From Rhizobium sp. Q54 (lineage in GTDB: Bacteria > Pseudomonadota > Alphaproteobacteria > Rhizobiales > Xanthobacteraceae): a stretch of DNA of 64,000 bases. Shown piece by piece: positions 45,011 through 52,652 of the stretch. Within the stretch, counting starts at the first letter, position 1. Every line of letters starts with the position of its first letter. Position numbers and translations under genes: made by a program. The DNA lies in assembly GCA_945861895.1 (NCBI GenBank), contig CAMAWF010000004.1:34188-98187 (forward strand), in the 5' to 3' direction. The notes under the pieces were generated by a model. The model did not search any database. It had not been told where the DNA came from and worked only from the letters and a program-made list of their open reading frames with translations.

Positions 45011-45820
45011 CTAGCGCTTGTCCTTCACTCGCTCAGGATCGATCCCAACGGAATGGGCTTGCTCGACGGCAGATTCGATCATGCTGCCCCTCTCATGTCG
45101 TATACGCCGCATCAGCAGACCGAATCCGACCACAAAGATCGCGCCGGCAGCGGCCGTCACATAGTGGAGTTGCGAGACCAGCGCCGGCGACATGACGTGG
45201 AGCAGCGCAGAGTCCTTAATCATGATGTCACCGGCGACCCAGCCCAGCAGCCCACCGCCAGCCCACACCAGGATCGGATAGCGCTCCAGCAGCTTCATCA
45301 GCAGCGCGCTGCCGGCCACGATCAGCGGTATGCTGGTCGCAAGCCCAAAGACGATCAAGGTCGTCTTGATCGACCCGGCATGCAGCGGGTCTACGCGCAT
45401 CGCCGCCGTCTCGGCCGATGCCGCGATGGCGATCACGTTGTCGAGGCTCATCACGATGTCGGCGATGGCAACGATACGAACCGCGCGCCAGAGATTGTCG
45501 GCGGACTCGACCTTTCCCCCGCCGTCGTCGTCCGGCACCACTAGCTTCACGGCCACCCACAGCAGCAGCACGCCGCCGACCAGCTTCAAATACGGGTAGC
45601 CCATCGCCTGCGCGACAACCAAGGTGAAAAAGACGCGCAGCAGAACGGCAACGCCAGCGCCGAGGATCATGCCCCATAGCCGCTGACGCGGCGGCAGCAT
45701 CATGCAGGCCATCGCAATGACCACGGCGTTGTCGCCCGAGAGGATGATATTGACGCCGATGATCTGCAGCGCTGCAATCCAGAACGGCGCCTGCGTGATG
45801 TCCTGCCAGAGATAATCCAC
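45011..45820 (-). CDS. TerC family integral membrane protein
   Basis: 269 residues with about seven transmembrane helices. Acidic residues inside helices match the family: IIGVNIILSGDNAVVIAMAC and IADIVMSLDNVIAIAASAET. TerC/Alx proteins are linked to Mn2+ export or metal loading of exported proteins. Long C-terminal cytoplasmic tail (about 35 residues, charged). Upstream is about 125 bp to ndk with no recognisable riboswitch. Confidence 0.92.
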   Translation of the reverse strand: MDYLWQDITQAPFWIAALQIIGVNIILSGDNAVVIAMACMMLPPRQRLWGMILGAGVAVLLRVFFTLVVAQAMGYPYLKLVGGVLLLWVAVKLVVPDDDGGGKVESADNLWRAVRIVAIADIVMSLDNVIAIAASAETAAMRVDPLHAGSIKTTLIVFGLATSIPLIVAGSALLMKLLERYPILVWAGGGLLGWVAGDIMIKDSALLHVMSPALVSQLHYVTAAAGAIFVVGFGLLMRRIRHERGSMIESAVEQAHSVGIDPERVKDKR

Positions 45821-45944
45821 CGGCTACTCCTTGTTATTTTCCGCCTCGCCGGCGGAGCCTCCGCTTCCGCGGGCTTGCCGCGGTATCAAGCTAATCTACA
45901 GGCCGATGCCGGCATCAGGCCAGCGGCCCGGCATCACATCGCCC

Positions 45945-46367
45945 TCAGCCCACGATTTCATTGCCGGAAAAAAACTGCGCGATCTCCTTGGCCGCCGTCT
46001 CGGCCGCGTCGGAACCGTGCACCGAGTTCTCGCCGACCGAATTGGCATGCGCCTTGCGGATGGTGCCGTCCGCCGCCTTGGCCGGATCGGTGGCGCCCAT
46101 CAGGTCGCGATATTTCGCAATCGCATTATCGCCTTCCAGCACCTGCACGACCACCGGGCCGGAAATCATGAAGGACACCAATTCGCCGAAGAACGGCCGC
46201 TCGCGATGCACGGCGTAGAATTTCTCCGCCTCGGCCCGGCTCATGCGGATGCGCTTTTGCGCGATGATACGAAGCCCCGCCTTCTCGATCATGGCGTTGA
46301 CGGCCCCGGTCAGATTGCGGGCGGTGGCATCGGGCTTGAGGATCGAAAACGTACGCTCGACCGCCAT
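45945..46367 (-). CDS. ndk: Nucleoside diphosphate kinase
   Basis: 140 residues, standard length. [20 protein letters not shown] and the active-site His about 117 in [17 protein letters not shown]. It transfers the gamma-phosphate between nucleoside tri- and diphosphates. Confidence 0.98.
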   Translation of the reverse strand: MAVERTFSILKPDATARNLTGAVNAMIEKAGLRIIAQKRIRMSRAEAEKFYAVHRERPFFGELVSFMISGPVVVQVLEGDNAIAKYRDLMGATDPAKAADGTIRKAHANSVGENSVHGSDAAETAAKEIAQFFSGNEIVG

Positions 46368-46555
46368 TGGACAAGTCCTTCAATGAGTTGAGACCAGCGC
46401 GAGCGGGTAGCGGCGGCTTATAACGGCCGGCCCGGCGGGCGGCAAGGCACAGGCCGCAGCGGCTATTTCACGCTGGCGGCGTGAACCTTTTGCCGGGTCA
46501 GGGCGACCCATAGGCAGGATGTGAGACGCACATCCCCCCAACAGGAGAGATGCCC

Positions 46556-46807
46556 ATGTTCCGCAAGATCACCCTCGCCCTCGTCGCCACCGCCGCCCTC
46601 GGCACGGCCGCACTCGCCCCGACTTCAGCTTCCGCCTGGAGCGGCGGCTGGCACGGCCATCACAATCATCACCGCCACTGGGGCCCGCGTTACAATGTCG
46701 GCTTCTACGGCCCGGCTTACGCTGCCTATGACGGCTGCTACATGAAAAAGCGCTGGGTCCAGACCCCGTTCGGCGCGCGGCTGCGCTGGGTCAAGGTCTG
46801 CTACTAA
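46556..46807 (+). CDS. Small exported His/Tyr-rich protein
   Basis: 83 residues from the ATG at 46556; AGGAGAG ends 7 nt before this start but abuts the ATG at 46550, so the second is preferred. Signal peptide to about ASAWSG, then HGHHNHHRHWGPRYNVGFYG and a C-terminus GCYMKKRWVQTPFGARLRWV followed by KVCY. Two cysteines could form a disulfide. Proteins of this look are common in Bradyrhizobiaceae; function unknown, with metal binding by the His cluster possible. Confidence 0.82.
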   Translation: MFRKITLALVATAALGTAALAPTSASAWSGGWHGHHNHHRHWGPRYNVGFYGPAYAAYDGCYMKKRWVQTPFGARLRWVKVCY

Positions 46808-46838
46808 GACCGCAACCCCTCGCTTAACTCTGGCAAAC

Positions 46839-46877
46839 GAAAGCCCCGGCTTCGCGCGTTGCGAGACCGGGGCTTTC
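46839..46877. terminator. Strong hairpin between convergent small-protein and aquaporin genes
   Basis: GAAAGCCCCGG ... CCGGGGCTTTC, 11-bp perfect stem with a 17-nt loop, A/T at both feet. Suits both directions. Confidence 0.8.
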
Positions 46878-46909
46878 CTGTTGGCGAAACTTGTCGGCGA
46901 ATCTTGCGT

Positions 46910-47617
46910 CTAGCCGAACATCTTGCCGCGATAGAGCCAGCCGGCCAGCGCGCCACCGGCGATCGGCACCATGATGAACAACCAGAGCTGAACGAGCGCG
47001 ATGCCCCCGACCCAAACCGCCGGGCCCAGGCTGCGTGCCGGATTGACCGAAAGCCCATCGACATTGAAGAACGCCAGATGCAACGCGATGAGCGTGAATC
47101 CGATGACGATGCCCGCCGCCGGCGAAGCAACCCTGCCGCCGGTCACACCGAGGATCACCAGCGTGAACAGCAGCGTCGCCACGAACTCGGTGAGCATCAC
47201 AGCACCGATGCCGTACCCCGCGCCATAGACGTTCTGGCCGAGATTGAGAGTGGAAAGGTTGACGCTTTGCGTCTTGGCCCAGAGGATGAACACAAGAACA
47301 CCGGCCCCGACGATCGCGCCGAGACATTGCGCGATGATGTAGCGCAGCACGTCCCGGCTATTGGCGCGGCCGGCGGCCCACATCGCCACCGTGACGGCGG
47401 GGTTGAGATGCGCGCCGGAAATTTGCCCGATCGAATAGGCCACCGCGGTCAAGGTCAGACCGAAGGCAACGCCGATTTGCAGCACGCCTGCCGGCGCACC
47501 GGCAAGGCCGCCAATCGCAACCGACCCGCAACCAACAAGTACCAGCGCCAGCGTGCCGGCGAATTCCGCGACGTATCTGCGATCCATTGAACTGCTGCTA
47601 CGACTTCTTTTGGCCAT
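46910..47617 (-). CDS. MIP family channel (aquaporin)
   Basis: 235 residues; an ATG at 47587 (MDRRYVAEFAG) is an alternative start. Both pore motifs are intact: GAHLNPAVTVAMWAAG and GLSVNPARSLGPAVW, with six membrane helices. The Arg after the second NPA and the residues around the pore resemble AqpZ-type water channels rather than glycerol facilitators; that is an inference. Confidence 0.93.
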   Translation of the reverse strand: MAKRSRSSSSMDRRYVAEFAGTLALVLVGCGSVAIGGLAGAPAGVLQIGVAFGLTLTAVAYSIGQISGAHLNPAVTVAMWAAGRANSRDVLRYIIAQCLGAIVGAGVLVFILWAKTQSVNLSTLNLGQNVYGAGYGIGAVMLTEFVATLLFTLVILGVTGGRVASPAAGIVIGFTLIALHLAFFNVDGLSVNPARSLGPAVWVGGIALVQLWLFIMVPIAGGALAGWLYRGKMFG

Positions 47618-47858
47618 TCTGTCCTCCTGCCCAATCGCGCCGCGACGTGATTCGCGCGCGCGCGCGGACGTTAGCAGTCGAACGGAAGAGACGAAACGCG
47701 CGGAAAGCGGCTATCCACCCTTTCGCACACGGTTTTCAGGGCGGGAAAAGCCGCCCGCAGCCGGCATGACGGCGCGAGCAAAGCTCGACGGCGAACAAAT
47801 TGCCGCCTTGCACGCCCGAGGGATTGCCTCAACCGGAACTCTCGGCCAAAAGGCGCGC

Positions 47859-49745
47859 ATGCTCATCATCGACGATCTCTCCGTACGCGTAGCCGGAAAG
47901 CTACTCCTCGACCGGGCCACGGCGCGCATCGTGCCCGGCTCCCGGATCGGCCTGGTCGGACGCAACGGCAGCGGCAAGACCACGCTGTTCAACGTCATCG
48001 CCGGCGATCACTCATCCGAACAAGGCCATGTGGAAGTCTCGCCGCGCTGGCGCGTCGGCCGGCTGGCACAGGAAGCACCCGACGGCCCGGAAAGCCTGCT
48101 GGAAATCGTGCTCCAGGCCGACCTCGAACGCGCCAATCTGCTGACTGAGGCGGAAACCGCGCAGGACCCGCACCGGATCGCCGAAATCCAAACGCGGCTC
48201 GCCGACATGGGGGCCTATGCCGCGCCCGCGCGCGCGGCCTCGATCCTCGCGGGCTTGGGCTTTTCCGCCGCCGATCAGGAGCGGTCCTGCTCGGAGTTTT
48301 CCGGCGGATGGCGCATGCGCGTGGCGCTGGCGGCCGTCCTGTTCGCGCAACCGGATTTGTTGTTGCTGGACGAGCCGACCAATTATCTCGACCTCGAGGG
48401 CACGCTGTGGCTGCAGGACCATCTGGCCCGCTATCCGCACACCATGATCGTGATCAGCCACGATCGCGATCTGCTCGACACCTCGGTCAACTTCATCCTG
48501 GCGCTCGAAGGCAGCAAGCTCACGCTTTATCGCGGCGGCTATACGGCGTTCGAAAAGGCGCGCAACGACCGGCTGATGCTCGACCAGAAACTGGTGAAGA
48601 AACAAGACGCCGAACGCAAGCATTTGCAGGCCTTTGTGGATCGTTTCCGCGCCAAGGCCTCGAAAGCGCGGCAAGCGCAGTCGCGCGTCAAAATGCTGGA
48701 AAAGCTAAAACCGATCGCCGCCCTGGTGACCGACGAAGTGCGGCCGATCGTGATCCCCGCGCCGGAAAAGCTGCTCTCGCCGCCGATCATCGCGCTCGAA
48801 GAGGTCGGCGTCGGATACGAGCCCGGCCGCCCGGTGCTGCATGGGCTTTCGCTGCGCATCGACAACGACGACCGCATCGCTTTGCTCGGCGCGAACGGCA
48901 ATGGCAAATCGACGCTGGTCAAGCTGATCGCCGCGCGGCTCAAACCGTTCGAAGGAACCATCACGCGCGCCGAAAAAATTAAAATCGCTTACTTCGCGCA
49001 GCACCAGCTGGATGAGCTGGATTCCGATGCCAGCACCTACGATCACGTCCGCAAGCTGATGCCGGACGCACCGGAAGCAAAAGTCCGCGCGCGCGCCGGC
49101 TCGATCGGATTTTCCGCCCAGGCTGCCGATACCAAAGTGAACAAGCTGTCGGGCGGCGAGAAGGCGCGCCTCATGCTCGGTCTCGCCACCTTCGGCGGCC
49201 CGCATCTGCTCATCCTCGACGAGCCGACCAATCACCTCGACATCGACAGCCGCGCTGCGCTGATCGAAGCCATCAACGAATATCCGGGCGCGGTGATATT
49301 GGTCTCGCACGACCGTCATCTGCTTGCGGCCTGCGCCGACCGGCTCTGGCTGGTGGCGGGCGGCGAGGTGACGCCGTTCGAGGGCGATCTCGACGACTAC
49401 CGCCGCCAGGTGCTTTCCGACCGGGGCGAATGGGGTGGCGCGGACCGCGCGGCAAAAAATGCGCCCGCCGTGGACCGCGCCGAGCTGCGCCGCGCCGCCG
49501 CGGGAAAACGTGCGGAGCTTGCGCCGCTGCGCCAGCGGGTCACGCGCGCGGAAGCCGCAATCAAGCGGCTCACCGCCGAGATCGAACGTCTGGATCGCAC
49601 ACTGGCGGAAGGCGGTTTGTTTGCGCGTGAGCCCGCCCGGGCGGCGGCGCTCGCCAAGGAGCGGGCGGACAATGCGCGTGCGCTCGTCCGCGCCGAAGAA
49701 GACTGGCTCGCCGCCAGCACGGAATTCGACACCGCGATGGCGTAG
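47859..49745 (+). CDS. ABC-F family ATPase
   Basis: 628 residues from the ATG at 47859 (MLIIDDLSVRVAGK). Two ABC domains in one chain with no membrane segments: Walker A GRNGSGKTTL and GANGNGKSTL, signatures EFSGGWRMRVALA and KLSGGEKARLMLG, Walker B LLLLDEPTNYLD and LLILDEPTNHLD, and a P-site-tRNA-interaction-like linker (FRAKASKARQAQSRVKMLEK). The C-terminal coiled coil resembles Uup/YheS. ABC-F proteins act on the ribosome to relieve stalled or distorted states. Its TAG stop is the first base of the 122-bp inverted-repeat element. Confidence 0.94.
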   Translation: MLIIDDLSVRVAGKLLLDRATARIVPGSRIGLVGRNGSGKTTLFNVIAGDHSSEQGHVEVSPRWRVGRLAQEAPDGPESLLEIVLQADLERANLLTEAETAQDPHRIAEIQTRLADMGAYAAPARAASILAGLGFSAADQERSCSEFSGGWRMRVALAAVLFAQPDLLLLDEPTNYLDLEGTLWLQDHLARYPHTMIVISHDRDLLDTSVNFILALEGSKLTLYRGGYTAFEKARNDRLMLDQKLVKKQDAERKHLQAFVDRFRAKASKARQAQSRVKMLEKLKPIAALVTDEVRPIVIPAPEKLLSPPIIALEEVGVGYEPGRPVLHGLSLRIDNDDRIALLGANGNGKSTLVKLIAARLKPFEGTITRAEKIKIAYFAQHQLDELDSDASTYDHVRKLMPDAPEAKVRARAGSIGFSAQAADTKVNKLSGGEKARLMLGLATFGGPHLLILDEPTNHLDIDSRAALIEAINEYPGAVILVSHDRHLLAACADRLWLVAGGEVTPFEGDLDDYRRQVLSDRGEWGGADRAAKNAPAVDRAELRRAAAGKRAELAPLRQRVTRAEAAIKRLTAEIERLDRTLAEGGLFAREPARAAALAKERADNARALVRAEEDWLAASTEFDTAMA

Positions 49746-49864
49746 AGTCTGATTCAGCGACATTGAATCAGACAGCGCCGCATACCCGCTTTACCTCTCC
49801 CCGCTTGCGGGGAGAGGGAGCGCGCTGCCGATGCGGTAGCCGCTTCACTCTCGATCAGACTCTA
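49743..49864. mobile_element. 122-bp MITE-like element with 11-bp terminal inverted repeats
   Basis: TAGAGTCTGAT (49743-49753) and ATCAGACTCTA (49854-49864) are perfect inverted repeats. Just inside the left end is GTCTGATTCA-GCGACAT-TGAATCAGAC, a perfect 10-bp hairpin, and in the middle CCTCTCCCCGC-TT-GCGGGGAGAGG (49794-49817), a perfect palindrome. The left end supplies the TAG stop codon of the ABC-F gene. No protein is encoded. TGATTCAGACTCTA near 12397-12410 matches one end with a single difference. Confidence 0.6.
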
Positions 49865-49877
49865 GCGGATGCTCCAG

Positions 49878-50504
49878 CTATCTCGCCGCGGTTTTCGGTT
49901 TTGCCGGCTTTTTCTTCTTCGGCGGCGGCTTCGGCGGCTCGGGCGGCGCCGGAGCGCGCTCGACCTCGTTGAGCCGGCCCGCGGTGAAGCGGTAGATGCC
50001 GGGCCAATTGCCGCGCAGATAGGTCAGTACTATCCGGCGCTCGCCGCTCTCGTTGGCGCCGATCTCCACGTTTTCCGGCTGCCCGGCGCGGCGGACGACC
50101 TCGCATTCGGTCATGGTGAGCGCCACGCCGCCGATGACCGGCGCGCCGAAAGCCGGAAAGTTGGCCGGAGCTGCGCCCGCCGGACTCGTCGCGGCAGCCC
50201 CCTCGGCCGCGGCCACAGCGCCGGTCGCGGCTTCGTTCGGTGCCGGCTCGCCGGCGCATTGGCCGCTGGCGTCCACGAAGTCCTCGGGGGCGACCGGACG
50301 CAGCCCGCCTGCCGCCTTATCCTTCGTCGAGGAGGCCAAAGCCCAGTCGGGCTTGGCGAATACGTCGAGTGGCTTGGCAAACCATTTGTCCGCGGAGTTA
50401 CCTGAAAACATGTCGCCGGAGCAGCCGGCCAATGCCAAGGCCGCGAACGCCACTGCGCCAGCACCCCAACCGCGACCCAACAATGCCAAAACTCCGGTGT
50501 TCAT
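49878..50504 (-). CDS. Lipoprotein with BamE/OmlA-like domain
   Basis: 208 residues. Lipobox LALAGC with the lipidated Cys about residue 28. After a disordered Ala/Pro region comes a small domain (TMTECEVVRRAGQPENVEIG, GERRIVLTYLRGNWPGIYRF) that resembles the SmpA/OmlA (BamE) fold, where a GxP turn is typical. The C-terminus is a Pro/Lys-rich tail (PPEPPKPPPKKKKPAKPKTA). It would be an outer-membrane or inner-membrane lipoprotein; a role in barrel assembly is possible but not shown. Confidence 0.82.
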   Translation of the reverse strand: MNTGVLALLGRGWGAGAVAFAALALAGCSGDMFSGNSADKWFAKPLDVFAKPDWALASSTKDKAAGGLRPVAPEDFVDASGQCAGEPAPNEAATGAVAAAEGAAATSPAGAAPANFPAFGAPVIGGVALTMTECEVVRRAGQPENVEIGANESGERRIVLTYLRGNWPGIYRFTAGRLNEVERAPAPPEPPKPPPKKKKPAKPKTAAR

Positions 50505-50647
50505 TGTATCCGCCTGGGCAGTAAGCGGGATTTTGCGTCACGAAGATGGCCGGCAGCAAGGCTGGTCAGCGCCATAAACTAGGCCAACGGCCGATCGGCC
50601 AATGGCCTACCTGAAGGCGGTGAGCGACCCTTTTGCCGCGGATTTCG

Positions 50648-51100
50648 TCACGCCTGCTTGACCCAGCGGCCCTGCTCGTCCGGCTGCCAATAGGTCGCCT
50701 CGAAGCCCTTGGTCTTGGCCTCGGTCCACTGCGCGCGCGCAGCCGCCACCGCCTCTTCGTCCTCGCCGTCAAACAGCAGCACGATGCGCGCATAGGCGCC
50801 GGCATCCGCCGGCACGCCCGCCCCATCGAGCAGGAAGCGCACCTGCGCGGCATTCGGATTGTCGTCGTTGACGGTGAGCAGAACCGGCTGCATGGCGGCC
50901 TCGCTCTCGCGCCAGGTGCCGTGCGGCAGGAAGCCGTCGTCGCGATAGGTCCACAGATAAGCGTCGAGCGCCTCCATGCGCTCTTCGGAAGCGCCCTGCA
51001 CCACCGCGCGCCAGCCGCGCGCGATGGATTTTTCCAGCAGCGTGGGGAGCACGCCTTCGAGCTTCTGGCCTTGCAAATGGTAGAACAGGATTTCGGTCAT
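50648..51100 (-). CDS. holC: DNA polymerase III chi subunit
   Basis: 150 residues: EILFYHLQGQKLEGVLPTLL, RGWRAVVQGASEERMEALDA, LWTYRDDGFLPHGTW, ARIVLLFDGEDEEAVAAARA. It links the clamp loader to SSB. holC usually follows pepA directly; here two toxin-antitoxin modules and a pepA fragment lie between them. Confidence 0.93.
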   Translation of the reverse strand: MTEILFYHLQGQKLEGVLPTLLEKSIARGWRAVVQGASEERMEALDAYLWTYRDDGFLPHGTWRESEAAMQPVLLTVNDDNPNAAQVRFLLDGAGVPADAGAYARIVLLFDGEDEEAVAAARAQWTEAKTKGFEATYWQPDEQGRWVKQA

Positions 51101-51160
51101 GAGGCACGTTAGACTTTAATAGGCCAAAACAGTCCGCCACCAGCCGTACGCAAAGCGTGC

Positions 51161-51448
51161 TCAACCTTCAACTTGCCACGGTTGCCGCGCGGTGTGGCGG
51201 ATGTGGACGATCCATGTTTCGCCAGCTTCGATGCTCCAATAGATCAAATATGGATACCGAACGACCGGCAGCACGCGCGCTTCTTGCTCGCCAGCACGTC
51301 GCCCGCTGCTTGGGTACTCCCCGATTAATTCAATCGCCTTCTGAATGGCACGCTTGACGTTGCGCGCACCTTGCGGGCTGCGTTCGTCGATGTATTTGAG
51401 GATCCCGCTCAAGTCGCCGCGCGCCCGCGACGTGTAGCGAACTCTCAT
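51161..51448 (-). CDS. ParE/RelE-superfamily toxin (module 4)
   Basis: 95 residues: MRVRYTSRARGDLSGILKYI, DERSPQGARNVKRAIQKAIE, RVLPVVRYPYLIYWSIEAGE and IVHIRHTARQPW. Closest in the window to the module 2 toxin at 19566. Overlaps the antitoxin stop by 4 nt. Activity inferred from the family. Confidence 0.88.
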   Translation of the reverse strand: MRVRYTSRARGDLSGILKYIDERSPQGARNVKRAIQKAIELIGEYPSSGRRAGEQEARVLPVVRYPYLIYWSIEAGETWIVHIRHTARQPWQVEG

Positions 51449-51672
51449 AGTCCGTTGCGTTTCCAGAGAGCCTTTATTTCCTCGTCAGGAACAAACTCGC
51501 CGCGGCGTGCCTGTTCGAGTCCCTCGCGGATGGCCGCCCGCGTTTCGTCGTCGAGTGGGATAGAAGCCGCATCCGCACCGGCCATGGAGAGCATGGCGAT
51601 CGCGAGCGCGTCCTGATCTTCGTCAGGCAGCTCACGGACTTTGGCGATTGCTTGTTCAAGTAGTTTCGTCAT
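51445..51672 (-). CDS. ParD-like antitoxin (module 4)
   Basis: 75 residues: KVRELPDEDQDALAIAMLSM, LDDETRAAIREGLEQARRGE, EEIKALWKRNGL. The end resembles module 2 (FWKRHGLA). TATTAA (51685-51680) ends 7 nt before the ATG and no ribosome site is seen, so the mRNA may be leaderless. Confidence 0.83.
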   Translation of the reverse strand: MTKLLEQAIAKVRELPDEDQDALAIAMLSMAGADAASIPLDDETRAAIREGLEQARRGEFVPDEEIKALWKRNGL

Positions 51673-51736
51673 AGATATTTTAATACCACATTATAGGTTT
51701 CCAAGCACCGTGGTGCGCACCCAATATCGCCCTCGG

Positions 51737-51921
51737 CCTCACTTCTCGTAATAATCCGCCACCAGCCGGTCGAGCAGCCGCACGCCCCAGCCCAAGCCCC
51801 AGCTTTTGTTGATCTCGGTCTGGCGCGAGTCGAAACCCGCGCCGGCAATGTCGAGATGCGCCCACGGCGTTTTGTCGGCGACGAAACGCTGGAGGAATTG
51901 CGCGGCCGTGATCGCGCCGCC
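51737..51921 (-). pseudogene. 185-bp copy of the pepA 3' end
   Basis: Aligns without gaps to 52651-52835 at an offset of 914 with two mismatches by eye. It begins two bases outside the stop codon and carries the last 61 codons of pepA ([20 protein letters not shown], then the C-terminal [12 protein letters not shown]). No upstream pepA sequence is present. At 51922 similarity ends abruptly. 51922-52087 holds no recognisable gene. Confidence 0.95.
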
Positions 51922-52087
51922 GAAGCATACGTGGTTCAGCGAGCAAAATTCGACGACGCTCTATTTCCTTCGCATCTCCGAGCGTTCTAGGACGGCCCTC
52001 TGCCAAACACATCCTCGCGGTTCCAGCCGTTCATTTTCACGTAATAATTTCCGATAGTCTAACAACAACAAATTACACCGTGAACCC

Positions 52088-52116
52088 TTGACCTTCTTAT
52101 TTATTGGGGGTACGTT
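52088..52116 (+). promoter_or_regulatory. Promoter of brnTA, probably leaderless
   Basis: TTGACC (52088-52093), 17-nt spacer, TACGTT (52111-52116), 7 nt to the GTG start at 52124. Confidence 0.65.
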
Positions 52117-52123
52117 TATTGCC

Positions 52124-52399
52124 GTGAAGATCACCTATGATCCGGCAAATCGTGCGGCAACTCTTGCCGCACGGGGACTCGATTTTGCGACGGATGCTGC
52201 GGAGGTCTTCGCCGGCCGGACAGCAACTTTCGACGATATCCGCTTCGCTTATGGCGAGATTCGCAAGATCACGGCGGGTTGGTTGAAGGGACGTATGGTG
52301 ATGATCGTCTGGACGCCTCGTGGCGAGGCTCGCCACGTTATCTCGATGAGGCACTGCCATGCAAAAGAAGAAAAAAAGCTCATCAAAAGGTTCGAGTAA
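52124..52399 (+). CDS. brnT: BrnT-family toxin
   Basis: 91 residues from the GTG at 52124, where the conserved start K-I-T-Y-D-P begins; the in-frame TTG at 52088 falls in the -35. Core: AATLAARGLDFATDAAEVFA, FDDIRFAYGEIRKITAGWL, MVMIVWTPRGEARHVISMRH, CHAKEEKKLIKRFE. BrnT is a RelE-like ribonuclease toxin neutralised by BrnA. The gene overlaps brnA by 41 nt. Confidence 0.92.
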   Translation: MKITYDPANRAATLAARGLDFATDAAEVFAGRTATFDDIRFAYGEIRKITAGWLKGRMVMIVWTPRGEARHVISMRHCHAKEEKKLIKRFE

Positions 52400-52640
52400 G
52401 CGTTGGGTCGATCCGGACGATGCGCCGGAGTTGACCGATGAAATGCTCGACCGGGCGGAATTGCGGGACGGCGACAAGATCATTCGTCGCGGACGCCCGC
52501 CACTTGCCAATCCGAAAGAGGCGATCAAGCTGCGGATTGATGCCGACGTGCTGGCGGCATACCGCAAGATGGGAGGTGGGTGGCAGACGCAGATCAACCA
52601 GGATTTACGACGCGCGCGAAAGCTGCGGAAAGTCGGGTGA
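52359..52640 (+). CDS. brnA: BrnA-family antitoxin
   Basis: 93 residues: Lys/Ser-rich N-terminus, DDAPELTDEMLDRAELRDGD, RGRPPLANPKEAIKLRIDAD and VLAAYRKMGGGWQTQINQDL, the ribbon-helix-helix-like C-terminus of BrnA. It binds BrnT and represses the operon. Its stop is 10 nt from the pepA stop, convergent. Confidence 0.92.
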   Translation: MQKKKKSSSKGSSKRWVDPDDAPELTDEMLDRAELRDGDKIIRRGRPPLANPKEAIKLRIDADVLAAYRKMGGGWQTQINQDLRRARKLRKVG

Positions 52641-52652
52641 AATGAGAGCCCC

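Noticed and set aside
45821..45944. yybP-ykoY manganese riboswitch before the TerC gene
   Set aside because: GGAGTAG occurs just before the ATG but serves as ribosome site; the rest of the motif is missing.
51680..52012. 110-codon minus ORF over the pepA fragment
   Set aside because: It is in a different frame from pepA; the related ORF at 52594-52947 is the same off-frame reading of the true gene.
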